A DNA stretch of 7,697 bases, taken from CAUPWF01 sp964369425. Lineage in GTDB: Bacteria > Bacillota > Clostridia > Lachnospirales > Lachnospiraceae. This document shows, in pieces, positions 1 to 6,586 of the stretch. The position numbers were made by a program, and so were the translations under genes. The DNA lies in assembly GCA_964369425.1 (NCBI GenBank), contig CAYJGW010000082.1, positions 1 through 7,697 of the forward strand, in the 5' to 3' direction. Under the pieces are notes generated by a model. The model worked only from the letters and a program-made list of their open reading frames with translations. It was not told the origin of the DNA and ran no database searches. Each line of letters begins with the position of its first letter. Position 1 is the stretch's first letter.

Positions 1-645
1 TTTTTTATCTTTCGTCACAAGATTTACTAGCACCATAAACAGAACAGATACTGCCACCATAAGACCAACCAAAAAATATGCTTCATCATAATTTCCAGCT
101 TGTATCAACGAATAGATACGAATAGATATCGTCTGTGTCTTTCCTGGAATATTTCCTGCCACCATGATAGTTGCCCCAAATTCTCCTAATGCTCTCGCAA
201 AAGAAAGAATTATCCCTGATATAATCCCTTTTTTTGCTAATGGTAATAAAAGTCTAAAAAGAATCTTCTTCTCTGTTAACCCCAATGTTCTCGCCGAAAG
301 TATTACTTCTTTATCTACTTGTGTGAATGCTGATAGTGTTGTTCGATACATAATCGGTAGTGAGACAATAAAAGAGGCCATGACCGCTGCTGCCATGGTA
401 AATACAAGCGAGATATCAAAGTGTAATAAAAATCGCCCTACTGGTCCGTTCTTTCCTAATAGTTCTAATAAGAAAAATCCAATTACCGTTGGTGGTAACA
501 CCATTGGTAATGTTACAATTCCATCTACAATTCCATTTGTCTTATTATTTTTTAGTACAAAGTACGCTAACAATATTCCAAATACGATGGTCAAACTAGT
601 AGAAAAAATTGCTATTTGAAAGGATAACAAAAATGCTGTCCACAT
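1..645 (-). CDS. modB: Molybdate ABC transporter permease ModB (3' end cut by window)
   Basis: This is the inner-membrane permease of the molybdate/tungstate ABC importer, which takes the oxyanion from ModA and uses energy from the ATPase ModC. The reading frame starts at ATG 645 and stays open to base 1, giving 215 residues, close to the usual ModB length of about 220-230, so only the last few codons are missing. Seen: hydrophobic segments at about residues 5-30, 40-60, 80-100, 140-162 and 192-211; a PMVLPPTVIG stretch at 47-56; the cytoplasmic EAA coupling loop at about 113-137 (EVILSARTLG then LFRLLLPLA); and the family signature FARALGEFGAT at 149-159. A GAGGAG ribosome site (655-660) lies 9 bases upstream, overlapping the end of modA, and the start is 2 bases past the modA stop. 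modC would be expected just beyond the left edge. Identification is by recalled family motifs. Confidence 0.95.
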   Translation of the reverse strand, partial: MWTAFLLSFQIAIFSTSLTIVFGILLAYFVLKNNKTNGIVDGIVTLPMVLPPTVIGFFLLELLGKNGPVGRFLLHFDISLVFTMAAAVMASFIVSLPIMYRTTLSAFTQVDKEVILSARTLGLTEKKILFRLLLPLAKKGIISGIILSFARALGEFGATIMVAGNIPGKTQTISIRIYSLIQAGNYDEAYFLVGLMVAVSVLFMVLVNLVTKDKK

Positions 646-647
646 AT

Positions 648-1391
648 CTACTCACTCCTCTTAAATCCGTATTCTTCAAATACGGATATCGCCTCTTTAC
701 TGTATAAATAATCTGCAAATTCCGTAGTTTCTTCGCTTTCTGATACTAACGCTAATGGATATTCAATAGGTGAATGGGATGTCTCATCCGCATAATCTAA
801 GATGTTCACTTTATCCGAGGATAAAGCATCGCTGATATATATAATTCCCAAATCCACTGCTTCTTGTTCTACCCAAGTTAGTACCTGTCTTACATCTGAT
901 CCTAGATTTACTTGACTCTCTTCTAAATCAAATTCAGGACCGAGTGCTTCTAGTGCATACTTGCCAACTGGAACAGTTGCCGGATCACCAATAGCAATCT
1001 TCCATTCACTACCAGAAGATAAATCCTGAAAGGTAATCCCCTCTATAGAACTATTCTTGTTTGCTACTAACACAAGTTCATTGGCCAAAAGGATGTCACT
1101 GTCCTTTTCAATCGCTCCTATGGATTCTAGCTGCTCTAAATAAAAAACATCAGCTGGAAGAAACAGGTCGATCTCTGCCCCTTCCTCTATTTGCTTTGCT
1201 ATGGTCCCACTACCACCATAGGTAAATACAATTTCTACATCAGGATGTTCTTCCCTATATAAAGCTCCAATTTCATCTAATGGATTGGTGAGGCTTGATG
1301 CTGCTCCAATTAAAACCGTCTCTTTCTCTTCCTTCCCACATCCTATGAGCAATAAAACACCCATCATCAAAATGACTATTTTCTTGCGCAT
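648..1391 (-). CDS. modA: Molybdate ABC transporter substrate-binding lipoprotein ModA
   Basis: This is a type-II periplasmic-binding-fold protein that captures molybdate (and in this family usually tungstate) outside the cell and delivers it to ModB. Residues 1-18 form a lipoprotein signal: MRKK, a hydrophobic core, then the lipobox LIGC with Cys18 as the lipid anchor, as expected in a Gram-positive. The mature protein shows the ligand-loop motifs AASSL (30-34), GGSGTIAKQI (59-68), EIDLFLPAD (73-81), GDPATVPVGKYA (135-146) and GIIYISDA (182-189), where Tyr185 sits at the position of the ligand tyrosine of ModA. It lacks the TTTS motif of tungstate-specific TupA. Length (247) is normal. The ATG start overlaps the end of mogA by 16 bases, which suggests translational coupling. 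A 9-bp inverted repeat lies at its 3' end (665-687). Oxyanion preference cannot be read from sequence. Confidence 0.95.
   Translation of the reverse strand: MRKKIVILMMGVLLLIGCGKEEKETVLIGAASSLTNPLDEIGALYREEHPDVEIVFTYGGSGTIAKQIEEGAEIDLFLPADVFYLEQLESIGAIEKDSDILLANELVLVANKNSSIEGITFQDLSSGSEWKIAIGDPATVPVGKYALEALGPEFDLEESQVNLGSDVRQVLTWVEQEAVDLGIIYISDALSSDKVNILDYADETSHSPIEYPLALVSESEETTEFADYLYSKEAISVFEEYGFKRSE
665..687 (-). repeat. Perfect 9-bp inverted repeat at the 3' end of modA
   Basis: ATCCGTATT (665-673) and AATACGGAT (679-687) are exact reverse complements separated by five bases. In the transcript this makes a 9-bp stem with the loop UGAAG. It lies inside the last codons of modA, ends 4 bases before the modB ribosome site, and is not followed by a U-tract, so it does not look like a terminator. 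A role in mRNA processing or in lowering permease relative to binding protein is an inference. Chance within codons is possible. Confidence 0.55.
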
Positions 1392-1867
1392 TCTGTTGCA
1401 CTACCTTTCAAAATTTCTAATCCATGCGAAAGTTCATCAATGATAAATTCCAAACTTTCCTTTACTGCCTTTGGGCTACCTGGTAGATTGATAATCAATG
1501 TTTCGCGCCTAATGCCTGCTACACCTCGCGATAACATCGCCCTCTTTGTAATCTGCAAACTATAGTATCTCATCCCTTCGCAAATTCCTGGCGCTTCCCT
1601 TTCAATTACATCACGGGTTGCTTCTGGCGTAATGTCTCTCATGGAAAATCCTGTACCTCCTGTTGTAAGTATCAAGTCACAGATTTTATGCTCACATAAT
1701 TCTGTCATCTTCATAGCTATCATTGTTCGGTCATCTGGTAATAAGATACGCTCCACCACCTCGTACCCTTTCTCTTGTACCATCTCTTCAATTACCTGCC
1801 CAGATACATCCTCTCTTTGTCCTAAGTACCCTTTATCACTCAGAGTCATAATTGCCACTCTCATCAT
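1376..1867 (-). CDS. mogA: Molybdopterin adenylyltransferase, MogA/MoaB family
   Basis: This cytoplasmic enzyme of the MoCF-fold family activates molybdopterin by adenylylation (MPT plus ATP to MPT-AMP) before MoeA inserts the metal. Seen in order: a start VAIMTLSDKG (4-13) typical of the family, DLILTTGGTGFSMRDITPEA (64-83) carrying the pterin-binding TTGGTG loop and Asp78, which matches the conserved catalytic Asp of MogA, then SRGVAGIRRETLIINLPGSP (113-132), and a C-terminal helix. Length (163) is typical of the small MoaB/MogA type. Two ATG codons (1867 and 1864) are tandem. The ribosome site is an AGAGG/AGGAAA stretch 10-20 bases upstream, so either start is possible. It begins 21 bases after the MOSC gene and overlaps modA by 16 bases. 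MogA versus MoaB cannot be separated by eye: both names are used for this family. Confidence 0.93.
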   Translation of the reverse strand: MMRVAIMTLSDKGYLGQREDVSGQVIEEMVQEKGYEVVERILLPDDRTMIAMKMTELCEHKICDLILTTGGTGFSMRDITPEATRDVIEREAPGICEGMRYYSLQITKRAMLSRGVAGIRRETLIINLPGSPKAVKESLEFIIDELSHGLEILKGSATECARK

Positions 1868-1888
1868 TCTAACTAACCTCTTTTCCTC

Positions 1889-2323
1889 TTACGCTTCTAC
1901 TACTTCTAATTCATTTCCAACTGCTATTTTCCCACCATGTAGTACTTTTGCAAACACCCCTTCCGTAGGCATGATGCACTCTCCCATCTTATGGTAGATC
2001 TGGCATCTCGTATGACACTCTTTCCCGATCTGAGTCAACTCCATTAACACTTCTCCACATGTAAATTTTGTACCGATTGGAAGCTCTTTGAAATCAATTC
2101 CTGATACCACTAGGTTTTCTCCAAATGCACCATCAAACACATCTGCTCCTTTTGCATTAAATGCTGCAATTTTATCTGCTGATAACAAGCTCACCTGTCT
2201 ATGCCAATTTCCTGCATGCGCATCGTTTTCGATTCCATGATCCACAATAAAATTTGCTTCTTTTACATTCTTTTTTTGTGTGCCTTTTTTCTCACTTGTA
2301 CACACTGCCATTACTTTTCCCAT
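1889..2323 (-). CDS. Stand-alone MOSC-domain protein
   Basis: This is a small protein consisting almost only of a MOSC domain, the sulfur-carrier fold shared with the C-terminus of eukaryotic Moco sulfurase. Seen: N-terminal MGKVMAVCTS, GIENDAHAGNWHRQVSLLS (30-48), GAFGENLVVSGID (65-77), then KECHTRCQIYHKMGECIMPT (101-120) with Cys103, Cys107 and Cys116, and HGGKIAVGNELEV (129-141). Some bacteria fuse a MOSC domain of this kind to MoaC; here it is free and sits between moaA and mogA, 17 bases after the moaA stop. An AAGGAG ribosome site lies about 11 bases before the ATG. Its exact biochemical step is not established. A role in handling sulfur or the finished cofactor for a hydroxylase is inferred from fold and from xdhC in the same cluster. 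Confidence 0.9.
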   Translation of the reverse strand: MGKVMAVCTSEKKGTQKKNVKEANFIVDHGIENDAHAGNWHRQVSLLSADKIAAFNAKGADVFDGAFGENLVVSGIDFKELPIGTKFTCGEVLMELTQIGKECHTRCQIYHKMGECIMPTEGVFAKVLHGGKIAVGNELEVVEA

Positions 2324-2340
2324 CTTTATGTTCTCTCCTT

Positions 2341-3300
2341 TTATCCACCGATTTGCGCCATTGACTTTTGCTCTCCGTCACAGATATATACTTCTTCAAA
2401 CTGATGACTCTCTTGTTTTGTCAACACACTTTTCTTTATAATCTCTACTAAATCTTCTCCGAATAAATGTGGTCTCAAGTCTACACCACCACTATATTGC
2501 AGACAAGTCTTCAAAAAACCTTCTGATGTAATACGAATACGATTACATCTGTCACAAAACTTGTGGGTCACTGCACCGATAAATCCTATTTTTCCTTTTC
2601 CATTCTTTAACCCACAGTAAAGAGCTGGTCCATTCCCATAGCGTTCCTCTAATGGTACCAACTTCCCATAACGAGATTCTATACACTCCTCAAGTTCTGC
2701 CAAACTATACCCTTCAAACTTTTTCCCCTCACCAATCGGCATCATTTCAATAAACTTGACACAGATATCATATTCCATAGCAAAATCCACTAACTTTAAA
2801 AACTGACTTTCATTACAATTTTTAATCAACACACAGTTGAGTTTTATGTTCTTCATTCCCAATTTTTGTGTTTTTTTAATCCCTCGAATAATCTCATCGG
2901 CTTTGTCAACACCTGTGATTTCATGGAACAACTCTCTATCTACAGCATCCATACTGATATTAATACCATCGATACCAACCCTGCGTAGTGCCTCTAGGTT
3001 TTGCTCTAAGAAGTATCCGTTTGTAGTAAGTGTAACTTGCTCGATTCCTTCTATTTTTTTTATTTCTCCAATAATCTTTATAATATCTTTTCGTAAGAGA
3101 GGTTCTCCACCTGTCACTTTTATCTTTTTTACACCTACACTTGCAAGGGCATTTGCCAGTGCTATGATTTCTTCATAGCTCATACTTTTATCTTCCGTCT
3201 GTGGCATTCCATCTGGCATACAGTAGGAGCAGCGAAAGTTACACTTATCTATGACAGAAATTCTTGCATAATCTATTGTTCTCTTGAATTTATCTTGCAC
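2341..3300 (-). CDS. moaA: GTP 3',8-cyclase MoaA (radical SAM)
   Basis: This enzyme does the first committed step of Moco synthesis, using a radical SAM 4Fe-4S cluster to convert GTP to 3',8-cyclo-7,8-dihydro-GTP, the substrate of MoaC. Seen: YARISVIDKCNFRCSYCMP (11-29) with the CxxxCxxC motif Cys20, Cys24, Cys27; the SAM-binding TGGEPLLR (63-70); LTTNGY (91-96); NISMDA (114-119); and a second cluster site Cys249-x2-Cys252-x13-Cys266 around CDRCNRIRIT, which is diagnostic for MoaA. The protein ends in a GG pair (318-319), the conserved MoaA tail needed for activity. At 319 residues it is slightly short but complete. The start is GTG at 3300, 11 bases inside the end of mobB, chosen because a GGGAGGGG ribosome site (3307-3314) precedes it by 6 bases. 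All key residues are present. Confidence 0.97.
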   Translation of the reverse strand: MQDKFKRTIDYARISVIDKCNFRCSYCMPDGMPQTEDKSMSYEEIIALANALASVGVKKIKVTGGEPLLRKDIIKIIGEIKKIEGIEQVTLTTNGYFLEQNLEALRRVGIDGINISMDAVDRELFHEITGVDKADEIIRGIKKTQKLGMKNIKLNCVLIKNCNESQFLKLVDFAMEYDICVKFIEMMPIGEGKKFEGYSLAELEECIESRYGKLVPLEERYGNGPALYCGLKNGKGKIGFIGAVTHKFCDRCNRIRITSEGFLKTCLQYSGGVDLRPHLFGEDLVEIIKKSVLTKQESHQFEEVYICDGEQKSMAQIGG

Positions 3301-3826
3301 GTTTATCCCCTCCCATCTGTTCTTTCACAATCTTCGCTGCCGACTCTATATCATCGATATGAAACTGAATACCGTTCCACTCATAATCTTCTATGTTCGT
3401 TGCAACTGCTAAGATTGTATCTTTGTCACACACGCTTTCCTTGCTATTTCCTTTTCGTATCAATTCTATTTTGGGATGATTTGAATATTTGAATCCTTCC
3501 AGTAATACAACATCGTACCCTTTAAATTGTTCCAATAGTATTTCTTCTGTCATATTTTCTTTCTGCTCAATCATCATATACTTTGTACTAGAGAAAATAG
3601 CGATACCATCTGCCCCACTTGCTCTATGTTTATAGCTATCTGTTCCTTCTACATCACACTCAAACTCATGACCATCGTGTTTAATTGTTCCTACTTTATA
3701 TCCCGATTCTTTCAACATAGGAATCAATCCTTGTATAAATGTTGTCTTCCCTGAATTCTTTACCCCACTTATAGCAACTACATAGGGCTTATTCCTTCTC
3801 TCTCTTATAGTATCCACTTCGTCCAC
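3290..3826 (-). CDS. mobB: Molybdopterin-guanine dinucleotide biosynthesis accessory protein MobB
   Basis: MobB is a small P-loop GTP-binding protein that assists nucleotide attachment to molybdopterin; it is not essential in E. coli. Seen: Walker A GVKNSGKTT (21-29), the MobB-typical KHDGHEFECDVEGTDSYKHR (49-68), ASGADGIAIFS (69-79), and the Walker-B-like DVVLLEGFKYS (105-115) followed by PKIELIR (118-124). Length (178) is normal. No ATG is available near the N-terminus: GTG 3826 overlaps the end of moaC by 38 bases and has only a poor purine-rich ribosome site, and GTG 3817 is a second option three codons in. Translation is therefore probably coupled to moaC. Its usual partner MobA is not in the window, which fits a role in either MGD or MCD formation with a transferase encoded elsewhere. 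Confidence 0.93.
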   Translation of the reverse strand: MDEVDTIRERRNKPYVVAISGVKNSGKTTFIQGLIPMLKESGYKVGTIKHDGHEFECDVEGTDSYKHRASGADGIAIFSSTKYMMIEQKENMTEEILLEQFKGYDVVLLEGFKYSNHPKIELIRKGNSKESVCDKDTILAVATNIEDYEWNGIQFHIDDIESAAKIVKEQMGGDKRAR

Positions 3827-4274
3827 CTTGCTTTTCTTCTAGGTAAATCTGTTTGATCACCATGTTTTTATCTACCGCTTTGCACATATCATAGATGGTC
3901 AAAAGTGCTGTAGTAACACCATTGAGGGCTTCCATCTCCACACCTGTTTTTCCTTCGATTTTGACCATGCATGTGGCATGAATTTCTCCTAATTCTTCAT
4001 CTATCTCAAAGTCTACACTACACTTACTGATCAACAATGGATGACACATCGGAATGACAGAAGAAGTCTGTTTTACACCCATAATTCCTGCAACTCTGGC
4101 TACACCAAGTACATCACCTTTTTTGGCTGTCTTATTTTTTATGCTCTCTATCACTACTTGATTCACTTGAATACTTCCTCTTGCAATGGCAATTCTAGTG
4201 GTAACCTCTTTTTCAGATACATCTACCATTACTGCTGCTCCATTTTCATCAAAATGTGTAAATTCTTGACTCAT
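3789..4274 (-). CDS. moaC: Cyclic pyranopterin monophosphate synthase MoaC
   Basis: MoaC acts directly after MoaA, rearranging 3',8-cyclo-dihydro-GTP to cyclic pyranopterin monophosphate (cPMP). Seen, numbering from the chosen start: FTHFDENGAAVMVDVSEKE (5-23), the catalytic-lysine region AKKGDVLGVARVAGIMGVK (50-68), IPMCHPL (74-80) with the active-site Cys77-His78 pair, GKTGVEMEALNGV (108-120) with Glu113 and Glu115, and LTIYDMCKAVDK (125-136) with Asp129 and Lys132, ending KQGGRSGYY. These match the conserved catalytic set of E. coli MoaC with a one-residue offset. The start at ATG 4274 gives 161 residues, the normal size; the ATG just upstream (4277) and a TTG at 4295 are less likely because an AAGGAG site (4282-4287) lies 7 bases before 4274. 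The gene begins 13 bases after the moeA stop. Confidence 0.97.
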   Translation of the reverse strand: MSQEFTHFDENGAAVMVDVSEKEVTTRIAIARGSIQVNQVVIESIKNKTAKKGDVLGVARVAGIMGVKQTSSVIPMCHPLLISKCSVDFEIDEELGEIHATCMVKIEGKTGVEMEALNGVTTALLTIYDMCKAVDKNMVIKQIYLEEKQGGRSGYYKREKE

Positions 4275-4281
4275 CATCTCT

Positions 4282-4287
4282 CTCCTT
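4282..4287 (-). promoter_or_regulatory. Ribosome binding site that sets the moaC start
   Basis: The transcript reads AAGGAG directly after the moeA stop codon (4288-4290). It is 7 bases from ATG 4274 and 4 bases from ATG 4277. The upstream in-frame TTG at 4295 lies before the site and so cannot use it. This favours MoaC beginning MSQEF. Confidence 0.8.
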
Positions 4288-5490
4288 CTATTCAAACAAT
4301 ACTATGCTCACTTGAGCGTCTTTTTCAATTCCTGTATTTCCAGCCTCAATATCAACAAGACAATTGCAATAGGCGGTATCTACAAATGATCCTGACGAAT
4401 GATTGTCTGCATTCAGGTAAACCATTCCCTCTTGATAAAAAGCTCTAATAAACCGTCTCTTTTTGCTATGTTTTTTTAATGCATCTCTCATTTCTCCTGT
4501 TGACCAACGTGGCATAATTGTCTCATCATGGCTAATCGTTGACAGCATTGGTCTTGCCAATAACTCAAAAGTGGCAAATGCTGCAAATGGATTTCCTGAT
4601 AAACTCAAAATTGGTGTTTCTTTATAACGCCAAAGCATCAGTGGTGTTCCTGGTTTTAATTCCACTCCATGAAAAATCGGCTTTGTTCCTAACTCCCGTT
4701 GCACATCATGAATGATGTCTTTTGCTCCTACAGAAACGCCTCCTGTCGTAATGACACATTGAACCCTTTCGTGTTGACTCCGAATATATTCTGCTAATCC
4801 AATCTCTTCATCTTGCCACATCAGTGCTTCTACTTCAAACCCCAAGTTTTTCAATCGGCCCTTCAGCGTATACAAATTAGTGTTATATATCTTTCCACCC
4901 TTGAGTTCTTCTTTAATATCAACCAACTCACTACCCGTTGTAATCAGTAGAACTTTTGGCTTTTTATACACCTTTACTTCTTGGATTCCTTGGGATGCCA
5001 GAATACCACTGTGTACATAATTCAGCTTTGTATTCTTTTTTAAAAGCAATGCTCCTTTTTTGACATCTTCTCCTTCATAGCAATAATTCTCAAAGGCTTT
5101 ATGTTCTTTATAAACCTCTACTATATCTGTTCCATAATCTGTATCTTCTTGTCGAATAATACAGTCAAATCCCTCAGGTATAGGTGCTCCTGTCATAATG
5201 CGAACTGCCACTCCTGCTTCCCACTTTGCACTTGAGTAGCCCCCTGCATATATGGTATCCATTACTTTTAGTGAAATTGGATTTTCCCTAGATGCTCCTA
5301 CAATATCCTTACTGCCAAGTGCATATCCATCTAGAGGCGAACGATTAAAAGGTGGTTGATTCATAGTTGCAAATAAATCCTCAACTAGAATTCTTCCTTC
5401 TATTTCATCCATCAAAACCCATTCTTTCTCTTTTGTACCAATTACTTGCTTTTGTATCTGTTCTATTGCTGCTTCCACTGTAATACTCAT
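4288..5490 (-). CDS. moeA: Molybdopterin molybdotransferase MoeA (gephyrin-like)
   Basis: MoeA inserts molybdate into adenylylated molybdopterin made by MogA, releasing AMP and forming Mo-MPT. Seen in order: an N-terminal helix; the MoeA_N signature PPFNRSPLDGYAL (46-58); MTGAPIPEGFDCIIRQED (99-116); the MoCF domain beginning PKVLLITTGSELV (178-190); CVITTGGVSVGAKD (245-258); ELKPGTPL (277-284); LSLSGNPFAAFATFE (295-309); and a C-terminal beta domain (about 325-400). Length (400) is normal for the family. The start at ATG 5490 is only 2 bases after the stop of the preceding MoeA-like gene, with AAGGGAG inside the end of that gene as ribosome site, so the two are probably translationally coupled. 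This is the canonical MoeA of the pair; the upstream gene is a divergent relative. Confidence 0.95.
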   Translation of the reverse strand: MSITVEAAIEQIQKQVIGTKEKEWVLMDEIEGRILVEDLFATMNQPPFNRSPLDGYALGSKDIVGASRENPISLKVMDTIYAGGYSSAKWEAGVAVRIMTGAPIPEGFDCIIRQEDTDYGTDIVEVYKEHKAFENYCYEGEDVKKGALLLKKNTKLNYVHSGILASQGIQEVKVYKKPKVLLITTGSELVDIKEELKGGKIYNTNLYTLKGRLKNLGFEVEALMWQDEEIGLAEYIRSQHERVQCVITTGGVSVGAKDIIHDVQRELGTKPIFHGVELKPGTPLMLWRYKETPILSLSGNPFAAFATFELLARPMLSTISHDETIMPRWSTGEMRDALKKHSKKRRFIRAFYQEGMVYLNADNHSSGSFVDTAYCNCLVDIEAGNTGIEKDAQVSIVLFE

Positions 5491-5492
5491 CT

Positions 5493-6518
5493 TTATACTC
5501 CCTTACCAAACTCACAATGCGGATAGGTACAAGTTTGGCACTTTAAGCAAAGTCCTCCATGCCCTAATTTGGCTAAATCTTTTTTATTTAACTTTAGTCC
5601 CGCTACTATACGGGGTAGCACAAGATCAAAGACAGTACTTTTTGCATACATCACACATCCTGGTAACCCCATTACCGGTGTGCCATCTTCGTAATAACCA
5701 AGCAAAAACATAGCTCCTGGTAATACTGGGGCGCCATAACTTATGATGTCTGCTCCACTCTCTTTGATAGCCGATGGTGTCAAATCATCTGGATCTACAC
5801 TCATTCCACCTGTACAAATAATCATGGTTGCGCCCAATTTTTTCAAGTTATGAATAGCCTCTATAATCATTTCTTTTGCATCACTTACGATTTCATGACC
5901 GATGATTTCCAATCCATACGCTGACACTTTCTCAATAATGACTGGTGTGAAAGTATCTTTGATTCTTCCATGATATACTTCGCTACCTGTGGTTACAATC
6001 CCCACTTTGTAAGATTGATACGGAAGGATATGAATCAATTGCTCTTCTCCTGCTATGAACTTTGCTTTCTCTAACTTATCTTCATGAACAATTAGCGGAA
6101 TTACTCTTGTTCCTGCAAGCAAATCTCCTTTTTTCACTGGGTAAAAATTGTGCCTCGTTGCAATCATCAACTCGTCTTGCATATTGATTTCTAGCAATTT
6201 TTCTGTATTGATTGTAAGTAAACCGTCCATATCCGCAAACACATCAATTTTTCCTTCTTTAACTTCCGAGCCTACCGTTCCTACTCCCATGCAGATATTG
6301 GCTAGTACAACTGCCGCATCATTTTCATGCACCATATGAGGGGTATTCTCCCATACATATAGATTCTCTTTCCCCATTTTGAGCAATGTATCAACGTCTT
6401 CTTCTTTTATGATATGACCTTTTTTAAAAGCCACGCCTTTCATTTCATCTTTTACTATTCTTGTCAAGTCATGACAGAGGATATGTCCTACTGCTTCTGT
6501 TGTTTTTATCTGTTTCAT
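5493..6518 (-). CDS. MoeA-like molybdopterin-binding protein with C-terminal cysteine cluster
   Basis: This divergent MoCF-fold protein resembles molybdopterin-binding proteins common in Clostridia and is not a canonical MoeA. Numbering from ATG 6518: residues 1-165 lack the PxFxxSxxDGYA signature of MoeA; the pterin-binding domain begins SYKVGIVTTGSEVY (169-182), followed by MIICTGGMSVDPDDLTPSAI (232-251), APVLPGAMFLLGY (263-275) and PVMGLPGCVMYAKSTVFDLV (281-300). The tail carries Cys324-x2-Cys327-x2-Cys330-x4-Cys335 within GHGGLCLKC and CTYPHCEFGKG, which looks like a metal or iron-sulfur site. Its reaction is unknown to me; binding or storing MPT or Moco for hydroxylase maturation is inferred from position next to xdhC. 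The frame is open up to 6638, but those 40 extra codons cross the leader RNA and have no family resemblance. AAAGGA (6525-6530), 6 bases before ATG 6518, supports the shorter 341-residue protein. Confidence 0.88.
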   Translation of the reverse strand: MKQIKTTEAVGHILCHDLTRIVKDEMKGVAFKKGHIIKEEDVDTLLKMGKENLYVWENTPHMVHENDAAVVLANICMGVGTVGSEVKEGKIDVFADMDGLLTINTEKLLEINMQDELMIATRHNFYPVKKGDLLAGTRVIPLIVHEDKLEKAKFIAGEEQLIHILPYQSYKVGIVTTGSEVYHGRIKDTFTPVIIEKVSAYGLEIIGHEIVSDAKEMIIEAIHNLKKLGATMIICTGGMSVDPDDLTPSAIKESGADIISYGAPVLPGAMFLLGYYEDGTPVMGLPGCVMYAKSTVFDLVLPRIVAGLKLNKKDLAKLGHGGLCLKCQTCTYPHCEFGKGV

Positions 6519-6524
6519 ACGCTT

Positions 6525-6530
6525 TCCTTT
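6525..6530 (-). promoter_or_regulatory. Ribosome binding site for the MoeA-like gene
   Basis: The transcript reads AAAGGA 6 bases before ATG 6518. It decides the start against the in-frame ATG at 6638, which would place coding sequence over the terminator and the 3' strand of the aptamer's closing helix. A better-matching AGGAGG further upstream (6555-6560) has no start codon at proper spacing in this frame. Confidence 0.7.
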
Positions 6531-6547
6531 CTTTATAAGACAACGAA

Positions 6548-6577
6548 AGACACCCCTCCTGAAAAGGCGAGATGTCT
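6548..6577 (-). promoter_or_regulatory. Second leader hairpin enclosing an AGGAGG sequence
   Basis: In the transcript AGACAUCUC (6577-6569) can pair with GGGGUGUCU (6556-6548), nine pairs including two G-U, around a 12-base loop. A perfect anti-16S AGGAGG (6560-6555) straddles loop and 3' arm. The sequence after it is U-rich but broken (UUUCGUUGUCUU), so it may be a weak second terminator or a translational element. The function is uncertain; what is seen is the base-pairing potential. Confidence 0.45.
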
Positions 6578-6586
6578 CGTATGTCG

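Noticed and set aside
164..619. Plus-strand open frame of 151 codons
   Set aside because: It lies fully opposite modB, whose minus-strand frame gives the EAA loop and other ModB motifs. The plus-strand product has no recognisable domain and a composition typical of an antisense shadow.
1868..1888. MOSC and mogA as a broken fusion gene
   Set aside because: The MOSC frame ends in a normal TAA after a complete domain, and mogA has its own ATG with purine-rich ribosome sites. The 21-base gap is an ordinary intergenic spacer.
1632..4448. Several plus-strand frames of 65-135 codons (for example 1632-1997, 2837-3178, 4041-4448)
   Set aside because: All lie opposite genes with clear Moco-family motifs. 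Their products are rich in Ser, Phe, Cys and Ile without domain features, as expected from the reverse complement of AT-rich coding sequence.
6568..6579. CGAGA/TCTCG inverted repeat as an operator or small hairpin
   Set aside because: Only two bases separate the arms, so the RNA hairpin is not feasible as written. The segment is better explained as the 5' arm of the longer hairpin at 6548-6577.
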